The notes: generated by a model not told the origin, from the sequence alone. A DNA stretch of 64,000 nt from Bradyrhizobium valentinum (GCF_001440405.1 NZ_LLXX01000141.1:58834-122833), one strand, 5' to 3'. Numbered from the stretch's first letter, positions 9,148 through 18,880 are shown. Program-made: numbers and translations.

Positions 9148-9299
9148 ACGGCTGCTGACCCAAGTCGCGCGGCCTTCGCTCTGGTGGGCTCACCTGGAAG
9201 AATTGGCGAACAAAACGCCAGCTCTGCCGGGTGGGCCCCCTCACCGTCGTAGGCGCCTCGCACCGTCTCCGTTCGAACGTCATGGGAATAGCTCCGCTC

Positions 9300-9335
9300 T
9301 TGAATTCGAATTTAATGTCCTAAACCTCAATTTAA
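9300..9335 (+). promoter_or_regulatory. Tandem pair of elements (copies d1, d2) upstream of rpoH
   Basis: TTGAATTCGAATTTAA (9300-9315) and CTAAACCTCAATTTAA (9320-9335) lie in the same orientation exactly 20 bp apart, each followed by TG. The pair ends 92 bp before the rpoH start. Tandem copies on one helix face suggest cooperative binding of regulator dimers. Confidence 0.7.
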
Positions 9336-9427
9336 TGGCTCCGCCGCGCTCGACACCTATCATTTGGTGATCCGCTCGGGTTTCGAGTGCCGGAAGATAT
9401 TCAATCTTCCATGATGGAGCGACTGGT

Positions 9428-10360
9428 ATGGGCATTGAAGGGCAATTTGCAGGCCTCGCAATTCGAACACGGCGCGAACCAGCGCTAGCCAATGGTGGCA
9501 CTGGTAAAGGCTATCTCCACGACATCCGGCGTTTCGCGATGCTCGAGAGGGAGCAGGAGTTTGAGCTCGCCAAGCGCTGGCGCGAGCACGGCGACCGTGA
9601 TGCTGCCAACCAGCTTGTTACAAGTCATTTGCGTCTGGCCGCTAAAATCGCCATGGGCTACCGCGGCTACGGTCTTCCGGTCTCGGAAATCATCTCCGAA
9701 GGCAATGTAGGCTTGATGCACGCATTGAACCGGTTTGAGCCAGAGAAGGGCTTTCGCTTCACCACTTACGCGATGTGGTGGATCAAGGCTTCCATCCAGG
9801 ACTATATTCTGCGCTCCTGGTCCCTTGTGAAAATAGGCACTACCTCGAACCAGAGGAAGCTCTTTTTCAAACTGCGAACCGCAAAGAGCAAGATTGCTGC
9901 ATTCGAAAGTGGAGACCTGCGCCCGGACCAGGTCGCTTCGATCGCAAAGAGCCTCGATGTCACGGCCCAGGATGTCGTCGACATGAATCGACGCCTCGCC
10001 GGCGATAAATCGATCAATGCGCCGATACATAACGACACCGAAGTCGGCGAATGGCAGGACCATCTCGTCGATCAGTCGCCCTCACCGGAAGCCATCGTCG
10101 TCGAACAGGACGAGCAGGACTACCAGCGCAAGGCGCTGATTGCTGCAATCGACGTGCTGGACGACCGCGAACGCCGTATCTTCGAGGCGCGACATTTGGT
10201 CGACGAACCATCGACGCTGGAAGACCTCGCGGCCAAATTCAGCGTGTCGCGTGAACGCATCCGGCAGATCGATGCCCGCGCCTTCGAGAAAGTACGAAAG
10301 GCGGCCAAGAATCTTGCGGTAAAAGCGCATGTGGCGGAGCAGGAGGCTTGGAACCGCTGA
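9428..10360 (+). CDS. rpoH: RNA polymerase sigma-32 factor (RpoH)
   Basis: A 310-residue sigma-70 family factor for heat-shock and protein-stress promoters. Region 2 reads LVTSHLRLAAKIAMGYRGYG and continues to FTTYAMWWIKASIQDYILRSW. The RpoH box QRKLFFKLR is present near residue 140, which separates it from RpoD and RpoS. Region 4 ends with the helix-turn-helix STLEDLAAKFSVSRERIRQI. Alphaproteobacteria often have two or more rpoH genes; this one sits between two sensor kinases and behind tandem copies of the repeated element, suggesting control outside the usual heat-shock circuit. Confidence 0.95.
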   Translation: MGIEGQFAGLAIRTRREPALANGGTGKGYLHDIRRFAMLEREQEFELAKRWREHGDRDAANQLVTSHLRLAAKIAMGYRGYGLPVSEIISEGNVGLMHALNRFEPEKGFRFTTYAMWWIKASIQDYILRSWSLVKIGTTSNQRKLFFKLRTAKSKIAAFESGDLRPDQVASIAKSLDVTAQDVVDMNRRLAGDKSINAPIHNDTEVGEWQDHLVDQSPSPEAIVVEQDEQDYQRKALIAAIDVLDDRERRIFEARHLVDEPSTLEDLAAKFSVSRERIRQIDARAFEKVRKAAKNLAVKAHVAEQEAWNR

Positions 10361-10626
10361 ACCGAGACTCGATGATTCCGCAGATCGCGACAAAGGATCG
10401 AGTCGGCGCTCGGAACGCGCCCACCAGCTCGACCTATCATCATCTCGTGGGCCTCCCCTCCAGCGCTGCTGTAGACCGCTCCGCGTCGAGCCACACTTTG
10501 GGGACCGGACGACGCGGAGGCAAGATCGCCGTTGCCCCAGAAACAAAGTTAAGTTTTTTATAGTCGATTCCGCCGTCGTGTGTCCCCATCTCGACGATTA
10601 GGCATTCAGTGAGTGGGAGACCCGAC

Positions 10627-10899
10627 ATGAACATGATTTCGTCCATGTTGTTAGCTTCGGCTATCGCGATATCGGTGATCGGTTTCGGCAGGCTGGAATC
10701 GGCAAAGGCAGGTCCCATCGTTCCTCCCGGACATGACTGTATCCAGTATGACGAGGGTGGGACGGATTGTAGTTTCACGAGCTATTCGCAGTGCGAGGCG
10801 ACGGCTTCGGGGTTAGCCGCGGAGTGCTATGGCAGTCCAGTTCAAGATGACCAGTATTGGCGATGGAACAGCAAGACCCGCGGTCCGCACACCAGGTAG
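10627..10899 (+). CDS. DUF3551-like small secreted protein
   Basis: A 90-residue protein with a signal peptide (MNMISSMLLASAIAISVIGF, cleavage near AKA). Its four-cysteine pattern resembles DUF3551, a family abundant in Bradyrhizobium: DCIQYDEGGTDCSFTSYSQC, then CYGSP. Function is unknown. The ATG at 10627 is preferred over an upstream GTG because GGGAGA precedes it at suitable spacing. It stands alone between rpoH and the convergent kinase gene. Confidence 0.75.
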   Translation: MNMISSMLLASAIAISVIGFGRLESAKAGPIVPPGHDCIQYDEGGTDCSFTSYSQCEATASGLAAECYGSPVQDDQYWRWNSKTRGPHTR

Positions 10900-10939
10900 T
10901 CCTCCATCTTCGCATCGCCGGCTTTGGTAACGAGTTGTT

Positions 10940-12367
10940 TCAGCCTGATTGACGACCGGGACAAATGATCTCCATCCGGCCGCCGGGGCCTGAATGAATC
11001 GCCAGCCTGAAGCCGTGAAGCTTTACGATGGCAGCCACAAGGTTGAGGCCAAGCCCCACACCCGGCGTACTGCGGATCTTGTCCGACCGGTAGAAACGCC
11101 GCAGCACGGCCTCGCGCTCCTGTTCGCTGATGCCGGGGCCCGTATCTGTAATGCGCACGATAGTTTTTTTGTCGCCGCTTTCCAGCTCGATGCCCACCCG
11201 GCCGCCTTCGGGCGTGAACTTGATGGCGTTGTCAACGAGGTTGGCGACCGCCTCAAACAACAGATCCCGGTCACCAAGCACGTTAAGGTTGTATTTCACC
11301 TTGGCTCGCAAGTCGACCTTCTTGTTCTCCGCGATCGGCTCGTATAGGTCGCAGACCTCGCGCAGCATTGCGTGCAGGGGCACGCTGCCGAAGGCCGCCG
11401 AGCGCCGGCTGTTTTCGATTTCAGCCAGACGCAACAGCGCAGTGATAATGGCCAGCGACTGATCAATACTTGCGATCGCCTTATCTGCAACCGTCTGGAG
11501 CTGTTCGACCGTGGTCGCGTTGGTGCGGCCGCGTTCAAGAGCGAGCCGTGCCCGTGTCAGCGGCGTACGCAAGTCGTGTGCGATGTCGTTGCCGACGCCG
11601 GCGAGCGCGTGGATCATCGTTTCCATTTCATCGAGCATGCCATTCACGATGACGGCGAGCTTCGAAAACGGCTCGTCGGCGTTACGGTGCGGAAGCCGTT
11701 CGCTCAGATCACCGGCGATGATGCGCTGTACCCGTTTATTGACCTCTTCGACCCGCTTCTGGGCGCGCATGCTCAACAACGCCCCCGCCAGCAGGCACAG
11801 GCAAAGCGCCGGCAACAAACCCAGCGCGAGCGCCTGACCGACGACGTGGGAAATCTCCCTCGTTTCATCGACCTCACGTCCGATGACCAGCGTGTTGCCG
11901 TTCGGCATTGTTCGGGCGATCGCGCGGATGACGCGAGCGTCCCGCCCTGTCGGAAGCATCCGAGTGACCGAGACGTTATGGACAATATCGTTCAACCTGA
12001 GCTCGGGCGGAATCCGTTCCATGTTGCCGGCTATCCTGCGGCCGTCCGCGCCGAACAGTCCGGCATGTTGAACCCCGCGGGAATCCTGCTTCAGATTTTG
12101 ATTGATCGCAGACAGCTGCTGTTCACCAGGCAGGCCAGCGATAAAGTCTAATTGGCTGCTGATCATCCTGTCGGACCGTGTGATCAGGTAGTCGTCGACC
12201 TTCCAATAGATGAAGCCGAACAGCGTAATGACGAAAACTGCGAACACCCCGGCCACCGCGAGGGTCCAGTGAAAAGTACTCGAACGTATGAATTGCGGTT
12301 GACGCATCGGATCTCGCCGCCCGGATATCGTGCTAGCCGTCAACGACGGCGCATTGCTCCCGGCCAT
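10940..12367 (-). CDS. Sensor histidine kinase paired with the OmpR-type regulator
   Basis: A sensor kinase of about 475 residues, paralogous to the one at 7200-8582. It has a membrane helix near its N-terminus (TLAVAGVFAVFVITLFGFIYW), a periplasmic domain, and a second helix (LALGLLPALCLCLLAGALL). HAMP, H-box NDIAHDLRTPLTR, N box NLVDNAIKFTP, G1 DTGPGI and G2 GVGLGLNLV follow. It begins 7 bases after the regulator stop, so the two form one operon. An alternative start is ATG at 12307; neither has a strong ribosome site. Confidence 0.92.
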   Translation of the reverse strand: MAGSNAPSLTASTISGRRDPMRQPQFIRSSTFHWTLAVAGVFAVFVITLFGFIYWKVDDYLITRSDRMISSQLDFIAGLPGEQQLSAINQNLKQDSRGVQHAGLFGADGRRIAGNMERIPPELRLNDIVHNVSVTRMLPTGRDARVIRAIARTMPNGNTLVIGREVDETREISHVVGQALALGLLPALCLCLLAGALLSMRAQKRVEEVNKRVQRIIAGDLSERLPHRNADEPFSKLAVIVNGMLDEMETMIHALAGVGNDIAHDLRTPLTRARLALERGRTNATTVEQLQTVADKAIASIDQSLAIITALLRLAEIENSRRSAAFGSVPLHAMLREVCDLYEPIAENKKVDLRAKVKYNLNVLGDRDLLFEAVANLVDNAIKFTPEGGRVGIELESGDKKTIVRITDTGPGISEQEREAVLRRFYRSDKIRSTPGVGLGLNLVAAIVKLHGFRLAIHSGPGGRMEIICPGRQSG

Positions 12368-12374
12368 TGTAAAC

Positions 12375-13052
12375 TTATGGTCCCGCGCGAAGAATGAAGC
12401 CGGCGCCGCGGACATTGTGGATCATTGGGACTTCGCCGGGACCATCCACCTTATGCCGCAGGCGGCCCATATGCACGTCCACAAGATTGGTCGTCGGAAC
12501 GAACTTGTAATTCCAGACTTCCTCCAGAAGCATGGCCCTCGTCAAAAGCTGATCGCTACGTTGCACCATATATTCGAGCAGGCGAAACTCGCGCGGCAGC
12601 AGATCGATGACGCGATCGCCGCGTTTGGCGGTGCGCTTGATCAGATCGAGCTCGAGCTGCCCTGCCCGCAGCGTCGTTTCGCGCGATTCCGCCGGACGGC
12701 GCAGCAACGCCTCGACCCGGGCGATAAGTTCGACCAGCGCAAAGGGTTTGGTGAGATAGTCGTCGCCACCCATCCGCAATCCGCGCACGCGGTCGTCCAC
12801 CGCGCCTAGCGCGCTCAGCACCAGCACCGGAGTGCGCACCTGGTCCTTTCGCAGCGCCTCGATCACCGTAAGCCCATCCATTCCGGGCAACAGCCGATCG
12901 ACGATCATGGCGTCCGGCCGCGATGATCGCGCCTTGTCGAGGCCATCGATCCCGTTGGCCGACCATTCGACTTCAAAACCGCGATCGGCCAGCTCGGCGG
13001 TGATTTCCTCAGCCGTCTCGCTATCATCCTCGATCAGCAGCACTTTTGTCAT
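12375..13052 (-). CDS. OmpR/PhoB-family response regulator
   Basis: A 225-residue two-component regulator. The receiver domain has acidic residues IEDD, phospho-acceptor Asp in AMIVDRLLPGMDG, Ser in VLVLSALG, and Lys in DDYLTKPF. The C-terminal winged helix contains LLPREFRLLEYM and NLVDVHMGRLRHKV. The start MTKVLLIEDD at 13052 is the standard family start; a longer in-frame extension lacks domain features. It is followed immediately by its kinase. Copy e of the repeated element lies 271 bp upstream, so autoregulation is plausible, and OmpR-type regulators commonly bind tandem 10-bp half sites like those in this window. Confidence 0.93.
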   Translation of the reverse strand: MTKVLLIEDDSETAEEITAELADRGFEVEWSANGIDGLDKARSSRPDAMIVDRLLPGMDGLTVIEALRKDQVRTPVLVLSALGAVDDRVRGLRMGGDDYLTKPFALVELIARVEALLRRPAESRETTLRAGQLELDLIKRTAKRGDRVIDLLPREFRLLEYMVQRSDQLLTRAMLLEEVWNYKFVPTTNLVDVHMGRLRHKVDGPGEVPMIHNVRGAGFILRAGP

Positions 13053-13322
13053 CAATCGATTCCCGACTGCGGCGAAAACATTCGCAGACCTTGAGGTTCC
13101 TACCCCCACGACTGCACGCTTGCCCGAGACCCCTGTCATGTCAACGACCACCTGCCATGGATTGCTCCCGAAAAGAGCGGGACGGCGCCGCCGCCCGCCT
13201 CATTCGGGGGCAAAAGGCTTGGCGTGCGCCGTCCGCTCGGCGACCATCTGCCACCGCCTGAGGGGGCAAGCGCGGTGGGGCCGCTCACGGGTGAATTTAG
13301 GCCGGGTCCGTCGCGCGCACCA

Positions 13323-13338
13323 TTAAATAGGGTTTTAG
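13323..13338 (-). promoter_or_regulatory. CTAAA-N6-TTTAA element (copy e), upstream of response regulator
   Basis: Read on the minus strand this is CTAAAACCCTATTTAA followed by TGGTG, identical to copy b before the sensor kinase at 7200. It points toward the regulator gene starting at 13052. Confidence 0.65.
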
Positions 13339-13408
13339 AATTCGGAGCTGCCGCCGTCAGGACCTCTGCAACGTTTGATGGCCCCTGTCGAGGGAAGGCG
13401 TTACCCTC

Positions 13409-14413
13409 TCAACAGCCTGATGGCAATGGAGGCGATACGCCCGGCGTCGCAGCGGCGCCCGTTGCATTGGCTGGGGCCATCGCGGCTGGCGTCGCCAGGT
13501 TCATCGTCATGCTCTCGGCGCAAACCGACGTGTTCGGCGTCGGCACCACCGTCATCGTTGGATCAAGGCTGGTGGCGGCAAGCTGCGTGATGCCGGGCTG
13601 GATCGTGCCGGGTGGCGGACTTGCGGGAATTTCCGGCGTCGAGAGTGTCAAAGCAGCACCGTTGGTCGGGGGACCTCCCGGCGTTGAGCTACATATGGTT
13701 GTCGATGAGGTGCCCACCGGGGACACTGGCGATATGGTTCCGGTCGTGCTGGCGACGAGGGATGTGGGAATTGTTCCCAAGGGGGTTGATGACGCCGTTG
13801 TGGTCGACGGCGTCATCGCAGCTGTGCCACGCGCCATGGATGTGGAAACCGTGCCTGATGCCTTCGATAACATAGGCACGGGCGGTATGGTGATGGGAGT
13901 CAAAGGCAGGGGCGGCACTGTGGGTGGCTGCGGCGCCGGTATGGTCGTGCCGAAAATATCCGTCATGAACGATGTGGCCGGTTGTGCGGACAGCGTCAGG
14001 TATGGTGCAGTCCCGCTAGTTGTTGTGGACGCGGAGGAGGCCGCCAGTACTGCGGGCATCGTCGGTGCCGCGGAAACCGATGGCAGCGGTCCGGTTGCAC
14101 CGCCTGTTGCTGACATGGACGTAACCGAGACCGCCGGCGTCCCCGGCGCGATTTGTCCTGTCGGTGCAGCGCAAGTCACGACTGTCCCCGGCATTGTGGG
14201 GTCGGACGCCAACGGGACGGGTGCCAACGTCGTGCCGGGAGTGCCTGGCTCGGTGACCGCCGAGAACGGACTAGGACCATTGAGCGGGGATGTCACGATC
14301 GTTCCCGGCGTCGTTGGAAGGCCCATGGCTGTGGTGCCCATTGTGGAGACCTGCGCCAGACAAGCGCTGGAGCCCGCTAGCAGGGCCGCCATCGTGAACA
14401 GCAAGCGTCGCAT
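13409..14413 (-). CDS. Thr/Pro-rich secreted low-complexity protein
   Basis: A 334-residue protein with a signal peptide (MRRLLFTMAALLAGSSACLA). The rest is almost entirely Thr, Pro, Ser, Ala and Gly, with loose repeats such as PGTPGTT, PTMPGTVV and TPLGTIPTS. No enzyme domain is visible. It is last in an apparent operon with the RND pump and its adaptor, starting 25 bases after the adaptor stop. Unusually, a long frame is open on the other strand across it (13224-15563), which I regard as a by-product of biased codons. It may be an envelope or surface protein; function unknown. Confidence 0.7.
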   Translation of the reverse strand: MRRLLFTMAALLAGSSACLAQVSTMGTTAMGLPTTPGTIVTSPLNGPSPFSAVTEPGTPGTTLAPVPLASDPTMPGTVVTCAAPTGQIAPGTPAVSVTSMSATGGATGPLPSVSAAPTMPAVLAASSASTTTSGTAPYLTLSAQPATSFMTDIFGTTIPAPQPPTVPPLPLTPITIPPVPMLSKASGTVSTSMARGTAAMTPSTTTASSTPLGTIPTSLVASTTGTISPVSPVGTSSTTICSSTPGGPPTNGAALTLSTPEIPASPPPGTIQPGITQLAATSLDPTMTVVPTPNTSVCAESMTMNLATPAAMAPANATGAAATPGVSPPLPSGC

Positions 14414-14438
14414 CGCGTCTTCTCCTCCCCTGCTCTAC

Positions 14439-15701
14439 CTAACCAGGTTGCGCTTTTCGTACCGAGACCTTGCTGCCTTCCGCCAAGCCCACCATCGGAT
14501 TGAGGATGACCTGGTCGTCGGGCTTGACGCCGTCATGAACCTCGACCTCCTTGCCGAAGTCGCGTGCGATCGTGATCTTCTGCAGATGGACGGTGCCATC
14601 TTGGACAACCGCAACGTGCAAGCCATCTTGATCGAAAACGACAGCGCCTGCGGGAACAATCATCGCTGGCGTCTTGCGTGGAATAAACAGCTCGACCGAG
14701 CAGTAAATTCCGGGGCTGAGCGCGCCGTCCGGATTGGGAACATCGATCTCGGTCAAAAGCGTCCGGCTTCCGGGCTGCAACGCGCTCGCTATCCGTGTCA
14801 CCTTGCCCGGAAACGTACGATCCGGAATCTCGGGGACACGAACCACCGCGTCGACGCCGGGTCCAAGCCCGAACGCCTCGTCCTGCGGGACGAACACCTG
14901 CGTTCGGATAACGTTGGGGTGCATCAGCGTAAACATGAAGGTCGATCCGGATGTCACCAGGCTGCCGTTGTCGATGGCGCGCTGTGTGATCACGCCGTCG
15001 AACGGCGCCACCACGCGCTGGTAGGCCTTCTCCTGCCCAAGTACTCGAACTTGAGCCTCCTGGGCTGCAATATTCGATTGAGCCACTGCAACAGCAGCCT
15101 GCTGTGCCTGCAGGGTGAGGCGATCGTTGTCGCCTTGCTGAAGTGTGAGCCATCCCTGCTTGACCAGATTGCTGTCACGCGCATTGGTGACCTGGGCGAG
15201 GTCCCGGCTTGCCTGCGTTTGCTGCAGTGTGGCCTGGTTCTGAGCCAGCGTCGCCTTGGCTTGCGTAATCTGATGATCGAGCTCAGGGGCCGTGATGTTC
15301 GCCAGCAGCGCTCCCGCCTTTACCTGATCGCCGATATCGACATAGCGCTTTTCGATATAGCCGCTGGTACGGGCGAAAATGTTCGCGGCCTCAAATGCTG
15401 TGGTGGTCGCCGGCAACGTGACGGTTATCTTGCTGTCGCTGGCACGGACCGCGGCGACGCGAACATCGGGGACAAACGCCCTGCTCTGCTGCGCGGTGGC
15501 CATGACGTCGACCTCCGCCTGGTAATGGCGCCAGGCGCCCGCGCCAACGCCGCCCACGAGTAGCAGCAACGCACTTCCGCCGAGCAGCGCCCCTCCGTAA
15601 CGACGCCGCCGCTTGCATGGTAGCGCAACAACGCGATCTGACTTAGGGTCAGTCCGGTTCTCGGCATTTTCATCTGTGGGCCGCGCACTAATGTCGGTCA
15701 T
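14439..15701 (-). CDS. RND efflux periplasmic adaptor (membrane fusion protein)
   Basis: A 420-residue HlyD/AcrA-type adaptor. An Arg-rich cytoplasmic start is followed by one membrane helix (GGSALLLLVGGVGAGAW). Then come a lipoyl/barrel-sandwich half (FARTSGYIEKRYVDIGDQVKAG), a coiled-coil hairpin rich in Gln and Ala (about residues 155-230), the second lipoyl half (VVAPFDGVITQRAIDNGSLV) and beta-barrel domains. It overlaps the pump gene by 4 bases (ATGA). Unusually for such operons the adaptor follows the pump. No outer-membrane channel gene is nearby, so one must be supplied from elsewhere. Confidence 0.92.
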   Translation of the reverse strand: MTDISARPTDENAENRTDPKSDRVVALPCKRRRRYGGALLGGSALLLLVGGVGAGAWRHYQAEVDVMATAQQSRAFVPDVRVAAVRASDSKITVTLPATTTAFEAANIFARTSGYIEKRYVDIGDQVKAGALLANITAPELDHQITQAKATLAQNQATLQQTQASRDLAQVTNARDSNLVKQGWLTLQQGDNDRLTLQAQQAAVAVAQSNIAAQEAQVRVLGQEKAYQRVVAPFDGVITQRAIDNGSLVTSGSTFMFTLMHPNVIRTQVFVPQDEAFGLGPGVDAVVRVPEIPDRTFPGKVTRIASALQPGSRTLLTEIDVPNPDGALSPGIYCSVELFIPRKTPAMIVPAGAVVFDQDGLHVAVVQDGTVHLQKITIARDFGKEVEVHDGVKPDDQVILNPMVGLAEGSKVSVRKAQPG

Positions 15702-18700
15702 TCCGGGACCTCCTCAAATACGCCATGGTGAGGCTTTCCGTCGTTGCCCTTGCGCAGGATGGCGAATAGGTAGGGCACGATCAGCAGCGTCGTCGGTGTC
15801 GCAAACAGCAGCCCGCCGATGACGGCGCGTGCGAGCGCCGCGTTCTGCTCCTCGCCCGCGCCTCCGATCGCCATCGGGATCATGCCGACCATCATGGCTG
15901 CAGCCGTCATCAGCACGGGACGGATCCGGGTATAGCCGGCGCTCAGGGCGGCCTCAAAGGCGGAGTGCCCTTTCAACTGCTGCTCGCGCGCGAAGGTCAC
16001 GAGTAGTATCGAGTTCGCCGAGGCAACGCCGACCGCCATGATCGCTCCCATCAGCGAGGGAACATTCAGCGTGGTGCCAGTGACGAACAACATCGTGACA
16101 ATGCCGCAGAGTGTCGCCGGCAGCGCCAGAATCACGACGAACGGGTCGCCGAAATTCTGATAATTCACAACCATCAGCAGATAGACGAAGACCGCGGCGA
16201 ACAGCAAACCGATACCCAGATTTCGAAACGAGTCGTTCATGCTCTGGATCTGTCCGATCACCTGAATTGAATTGCCGGGCTTGAGTGTCTTCTGCAGCTC
16301 GGTCGTGACCTTGTTGATGTCAGCGGCAACGCTGCCGAGATCACGGCCCTGCACACTGGCATACACATCAAATACCGGCTGGATGTTGGTCTGATTGGAG
16401 TTCGTGGCGATCTTTTCCCGCTTGAACGTCGCGACGTTGCTGAGCATGCCGGGGACCGTTTGGCCACTCACCGCGAGCGAAGTGGAAACCGGCGTGTTTG
16501 CGAGCGCATTCAGCGAGTTGACCTTGTACTCTGGCGTCTGCACAGCCAGATAATACGGAATCCCCGAGATCGGATCGGTCCAGAAATTGGGCGACACCTG
16601 CTCCGATGAACTCAGGCTGACATTGATGTTGGTAGCGATCGTGCTGGCATTGAGACCAAGCTGCGCCGCGCGGGTCCGATCGATCTGGGCAAAGAAGGCC
16701 GGACCGTCGACTTCCTGCTGCAGATGCGCGTCGACGATGCCGGGAATCGCGGCAAGGCGTTGGCGAAGCTCCCTTGCGACCGCGAGATTGTTGAGATCGT
16801 AGCCCACGGTTCGGACGTCGATCTGCGCCGGTAACCCGAAGTTCAGAATCTGCGTAACGATATCGGCGGCCTGGAAATAGAATGTAGCCTCCGGAAATGC
16901 GGCGGGCAGTACCTGACGCAGTTTCTTGATGTAGTCGGCGGTCGGCTTGTGTCCCTCCTTGAGCGCCACCTGGATGACGCCATCGTTGATCCCGATCGTC
17001 GAGCCATCGGCGAATGCGAGATTGTAGGCTCGCGCCGGCAGTCCGATATTGTCGACGATCATCAAGCGGTCCTTCTCCGGAATGACCTCGCGGATCTTGT
17101 CCTCGACCGCCTGGAACATCGCCTCCGTGCTCTCGATGCGCGTTCCCGCAGGAGCGCGTACATGCAGCTGGATCTGCCCGCCGTCGATCAGCGGGAAAAA
17201 GTCGCGCCCAACAAACGTAACCATCACCGCGCCAAGGCCGAGTATCAACACGGCAACGACGGGAACGATCGCCTTCCGCCGAAGCAGGGTCGTCAGGAGC
17301 TTCGAGTATCCATCGCGCAGCCGATCGAAGCCGCGGTCGAATGCCGCCGTCATCCGCGAGAACAGGCCTGCCGGCGCCCCCTCACCCGTGTGGCGACGTT
17401 CACTCCTGAGCAATAGCCCGATCGTGATTGGCGTCAGGGTCCGCGATAATCCATAGGAAGCCAGCATCGCAAACACGACGGCCAGTCCCAGCGGCGTGAA
17501 CAGGTACTTGGCCGGTCCGTCGAGGAACACCACTGACGTGAAGACGCAGCTGATGGCGAGCGTCGACACCAAGGTAGGCACCGCGATTTCGGCGGCGCCA
17601 TGCAGCGTCGCCTCGGAGAGCGGCATGCCTTCCTCCGTCCATAGGCGATGGGTATTCTCGATCGTCACGGTCGAATCGTCGACCAATATGCCGACCGCCA
17701 GCGCAAGGCCCCCGAGGGTCATCGTGTTCAGGGTTTCGCCGAGAAAATACAGCACGGTGAGTGACGACAGGATCGCCAGCGGAATTGAGATCATCACCAC
17801 CAGCGTCGAGCGCCATGAACCCAGGAAAACCAGAATCATCAACGCCGTGAGGCCGGCCGCGATGGCACCTTCGCGCAGGACACCATTGACGGAGTTCTTG
17901 ACGAATACCGACTGATCGAACAACTCCTTGACGTTGAGCCCGGCCGGCGCAGCGGCTCGGATGTTCTGCAGCGCCTGCTTCACGCCATTGACGACCGCCA
18001 ATGTGGAAGCATTGCCGTTCTTGATCACGCTGAGCAGAACCGAGCGGCGGCCGTCTTCGCGCACGATGTTTTGTTGCACCATGGATCCGTCACGGACCTG
18101 CGCCACGTCTTTCAAAAAGATGGTGGCCCCATTTGAAAACTTTACCGGCATCATGTTGAGATCGTCGATAGATGCCGGCGTCGCGTTGGTTCGCACCGTG
18201 TATTGGGTTTCTCCGATCTTCGCTGTTCCCGACGGCAGCGTCAGATTCTGCGTATTGACCGCGTTCACGATGTCGAGCGGCGTCAATCCTCGGGACAGGA
18301 GCTTGTCCGGGTCGATATCCACCATGATCTGACGATACTTGCCGCCGGCCGGCGTCGGCAGAGTGACGCCAGGCACCGGCGCCAGTTGCTGCCGGACCCG
18401 ATAGATACCGAAGTCATAGAGCTGCTGCTCGTTCAGGCTGTCCGAGCTGAGGCTGAGCTGCAGCACGGGAACGCTCGACGCATTGAACTGCACAACGATC
18501 GGCGGCTGGATACCGGGCGGCATCAACGAGCGAATGGAATTGGTAGCGGAGACGATTTGCGCGATAGCGAGGTCGAGATTGACGTTCGGCTGGAAGTAAA
18601 TCTTCTGGATCGACAGACCATTGAGCGTCTGCGCTTCCATGTTCTTGATGCCGTTGACGTTCGCACTGATGGAATATTGGCTGTAGGTGGTGACGCGCTG

Positions 18701-18880
18701 CTCCATTTCCGGCGTGGTAAGTCCGGTGTATTGCCAGATCACGGTGACCACCGGGATTTGGATTTCCGGAAATATGTCCGTCGGCATCGACCGGATGGCG
18801 GCGACGCCGAGAAACAGGATCAGTGCTGCCAGCACATAGAAAGTGTGCGGAAGCCGTAGCGCAAACCGAACGATCCCCAT
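15698..18880 (-). CDS. RND-family efflux transporter (inner-membrane pump)
   Basis: A 1060-residue proton-driven pump of the AcrB/MdtB type. It has twelve predicted helices and two large periplasmic loops. The proton-relay Asp pair is present in helix 4 (GILVDDSTVTIENTHR). In helix 10 the family position often held by Lys reads VASANSILLV, as in a separate RND subgroup. The substrate is unknown. Its promoter region contains copy f of the repeated element 100 bp upstream, which links it to the same control as rpoH and dps. It leads a three-gene operon on the minus strand. Confidence 0.93.
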   Translation of the reverse strand: MGIVRFALRLPHTFYVLAALILFLGVAAIRSMPTDIFPEIQIPVVTVIWQYTGLTTPEMEQRVTTYSQYSISANVNGIKNMEAQTLNGLSIQKIYFQPNVNLDLAIAQIVSATNSIRSLMPPGIQPPIVVQFNASSVPVLQLSLSSDSLNEQQLYDFGIYRVRQQLAPVPGVTLPTPAGGKYRQIMVDIDPDKLLSRGLTPLDIVNAVNTQNLTLPSGTAKIGETQYTVRTNATPASIDDLNMMPVKFSNGATIFLKDVAQVRDGSMVQQNIVREDGRRSVLLSVIKNGNASTLAVVNGVKQALQNIRAAAPAGLNVKELFDQSVFVKNSVNGVLREGAIAAGLTALMILVFLGSWRSTLVVMISIPLAILSSLTVLYFLGETLNTMTLGGLALAVGILVDDSTVTIENTHRLWTEEGMPLSEATLHGAAEIAVPTLVSTLAISCVFTSVVFLDGPAKYLFTPLGLAVVFAMLASYGLSRTLTPITIGLLLRSERRHTGEGAPAGLFSRMTAAFDRGFDRLRDGYSKLLTTLLRRKAIVPVVAVLILGLGAVMVTFVGRDFFPLIDGGQIQLHVRAPAGTRIESTEAMFQAVEDKIREVIPEKDRLMIVDNIGLPARAYNLAFADGSTIGINDGVIQVALKEGHKPTADYIKKLRQVLPAAFPEATFYFQAADIVTQILNFGLPAQIDVRTVGYDLNNLAVARELRQRLAAIPGIVDAHLQQEVDGPAFFAQIDRTRAAQLGLNASTIATNINVSLSSSEQVSPNFWTDPISGIPYYLAVQTPEYKVNSLNALANTPVSTSLAVSGQTVPGMLSNVATFKREKIATNSNQTNIQPVFDVYASVQGRDLGSVAADINKVTTELQKTLKPGNSIQVIGQIQSMNDSFRNLGIGLLFAAVFVYLLMVVNYQNFGDPFVVILALPATLCGIVTMLFVTGTTLNVPSLMGAIMAVGVASANSILLVTFAREQQLKGHSAFEAALSAGYTRIRPVLMTAAAMMVGMIPMAIGGAGEEQNAALARAVIGGLLFATPTTLLIVPYLFAILRKGNDGKPHHGVFEEVPE

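Noticed and set aside
13224..15563. A 779-codon open frame on the plus strand, antisense to the secreted protein and RND adaptor genes
   Set aside because: The opposite strand encodes a clear signal peptide protein and a full HlyD-type adaptor. The plus frame has no domain and its length follows from biased third positions in GC-rich, Thr/Pro-rich coding DNA.
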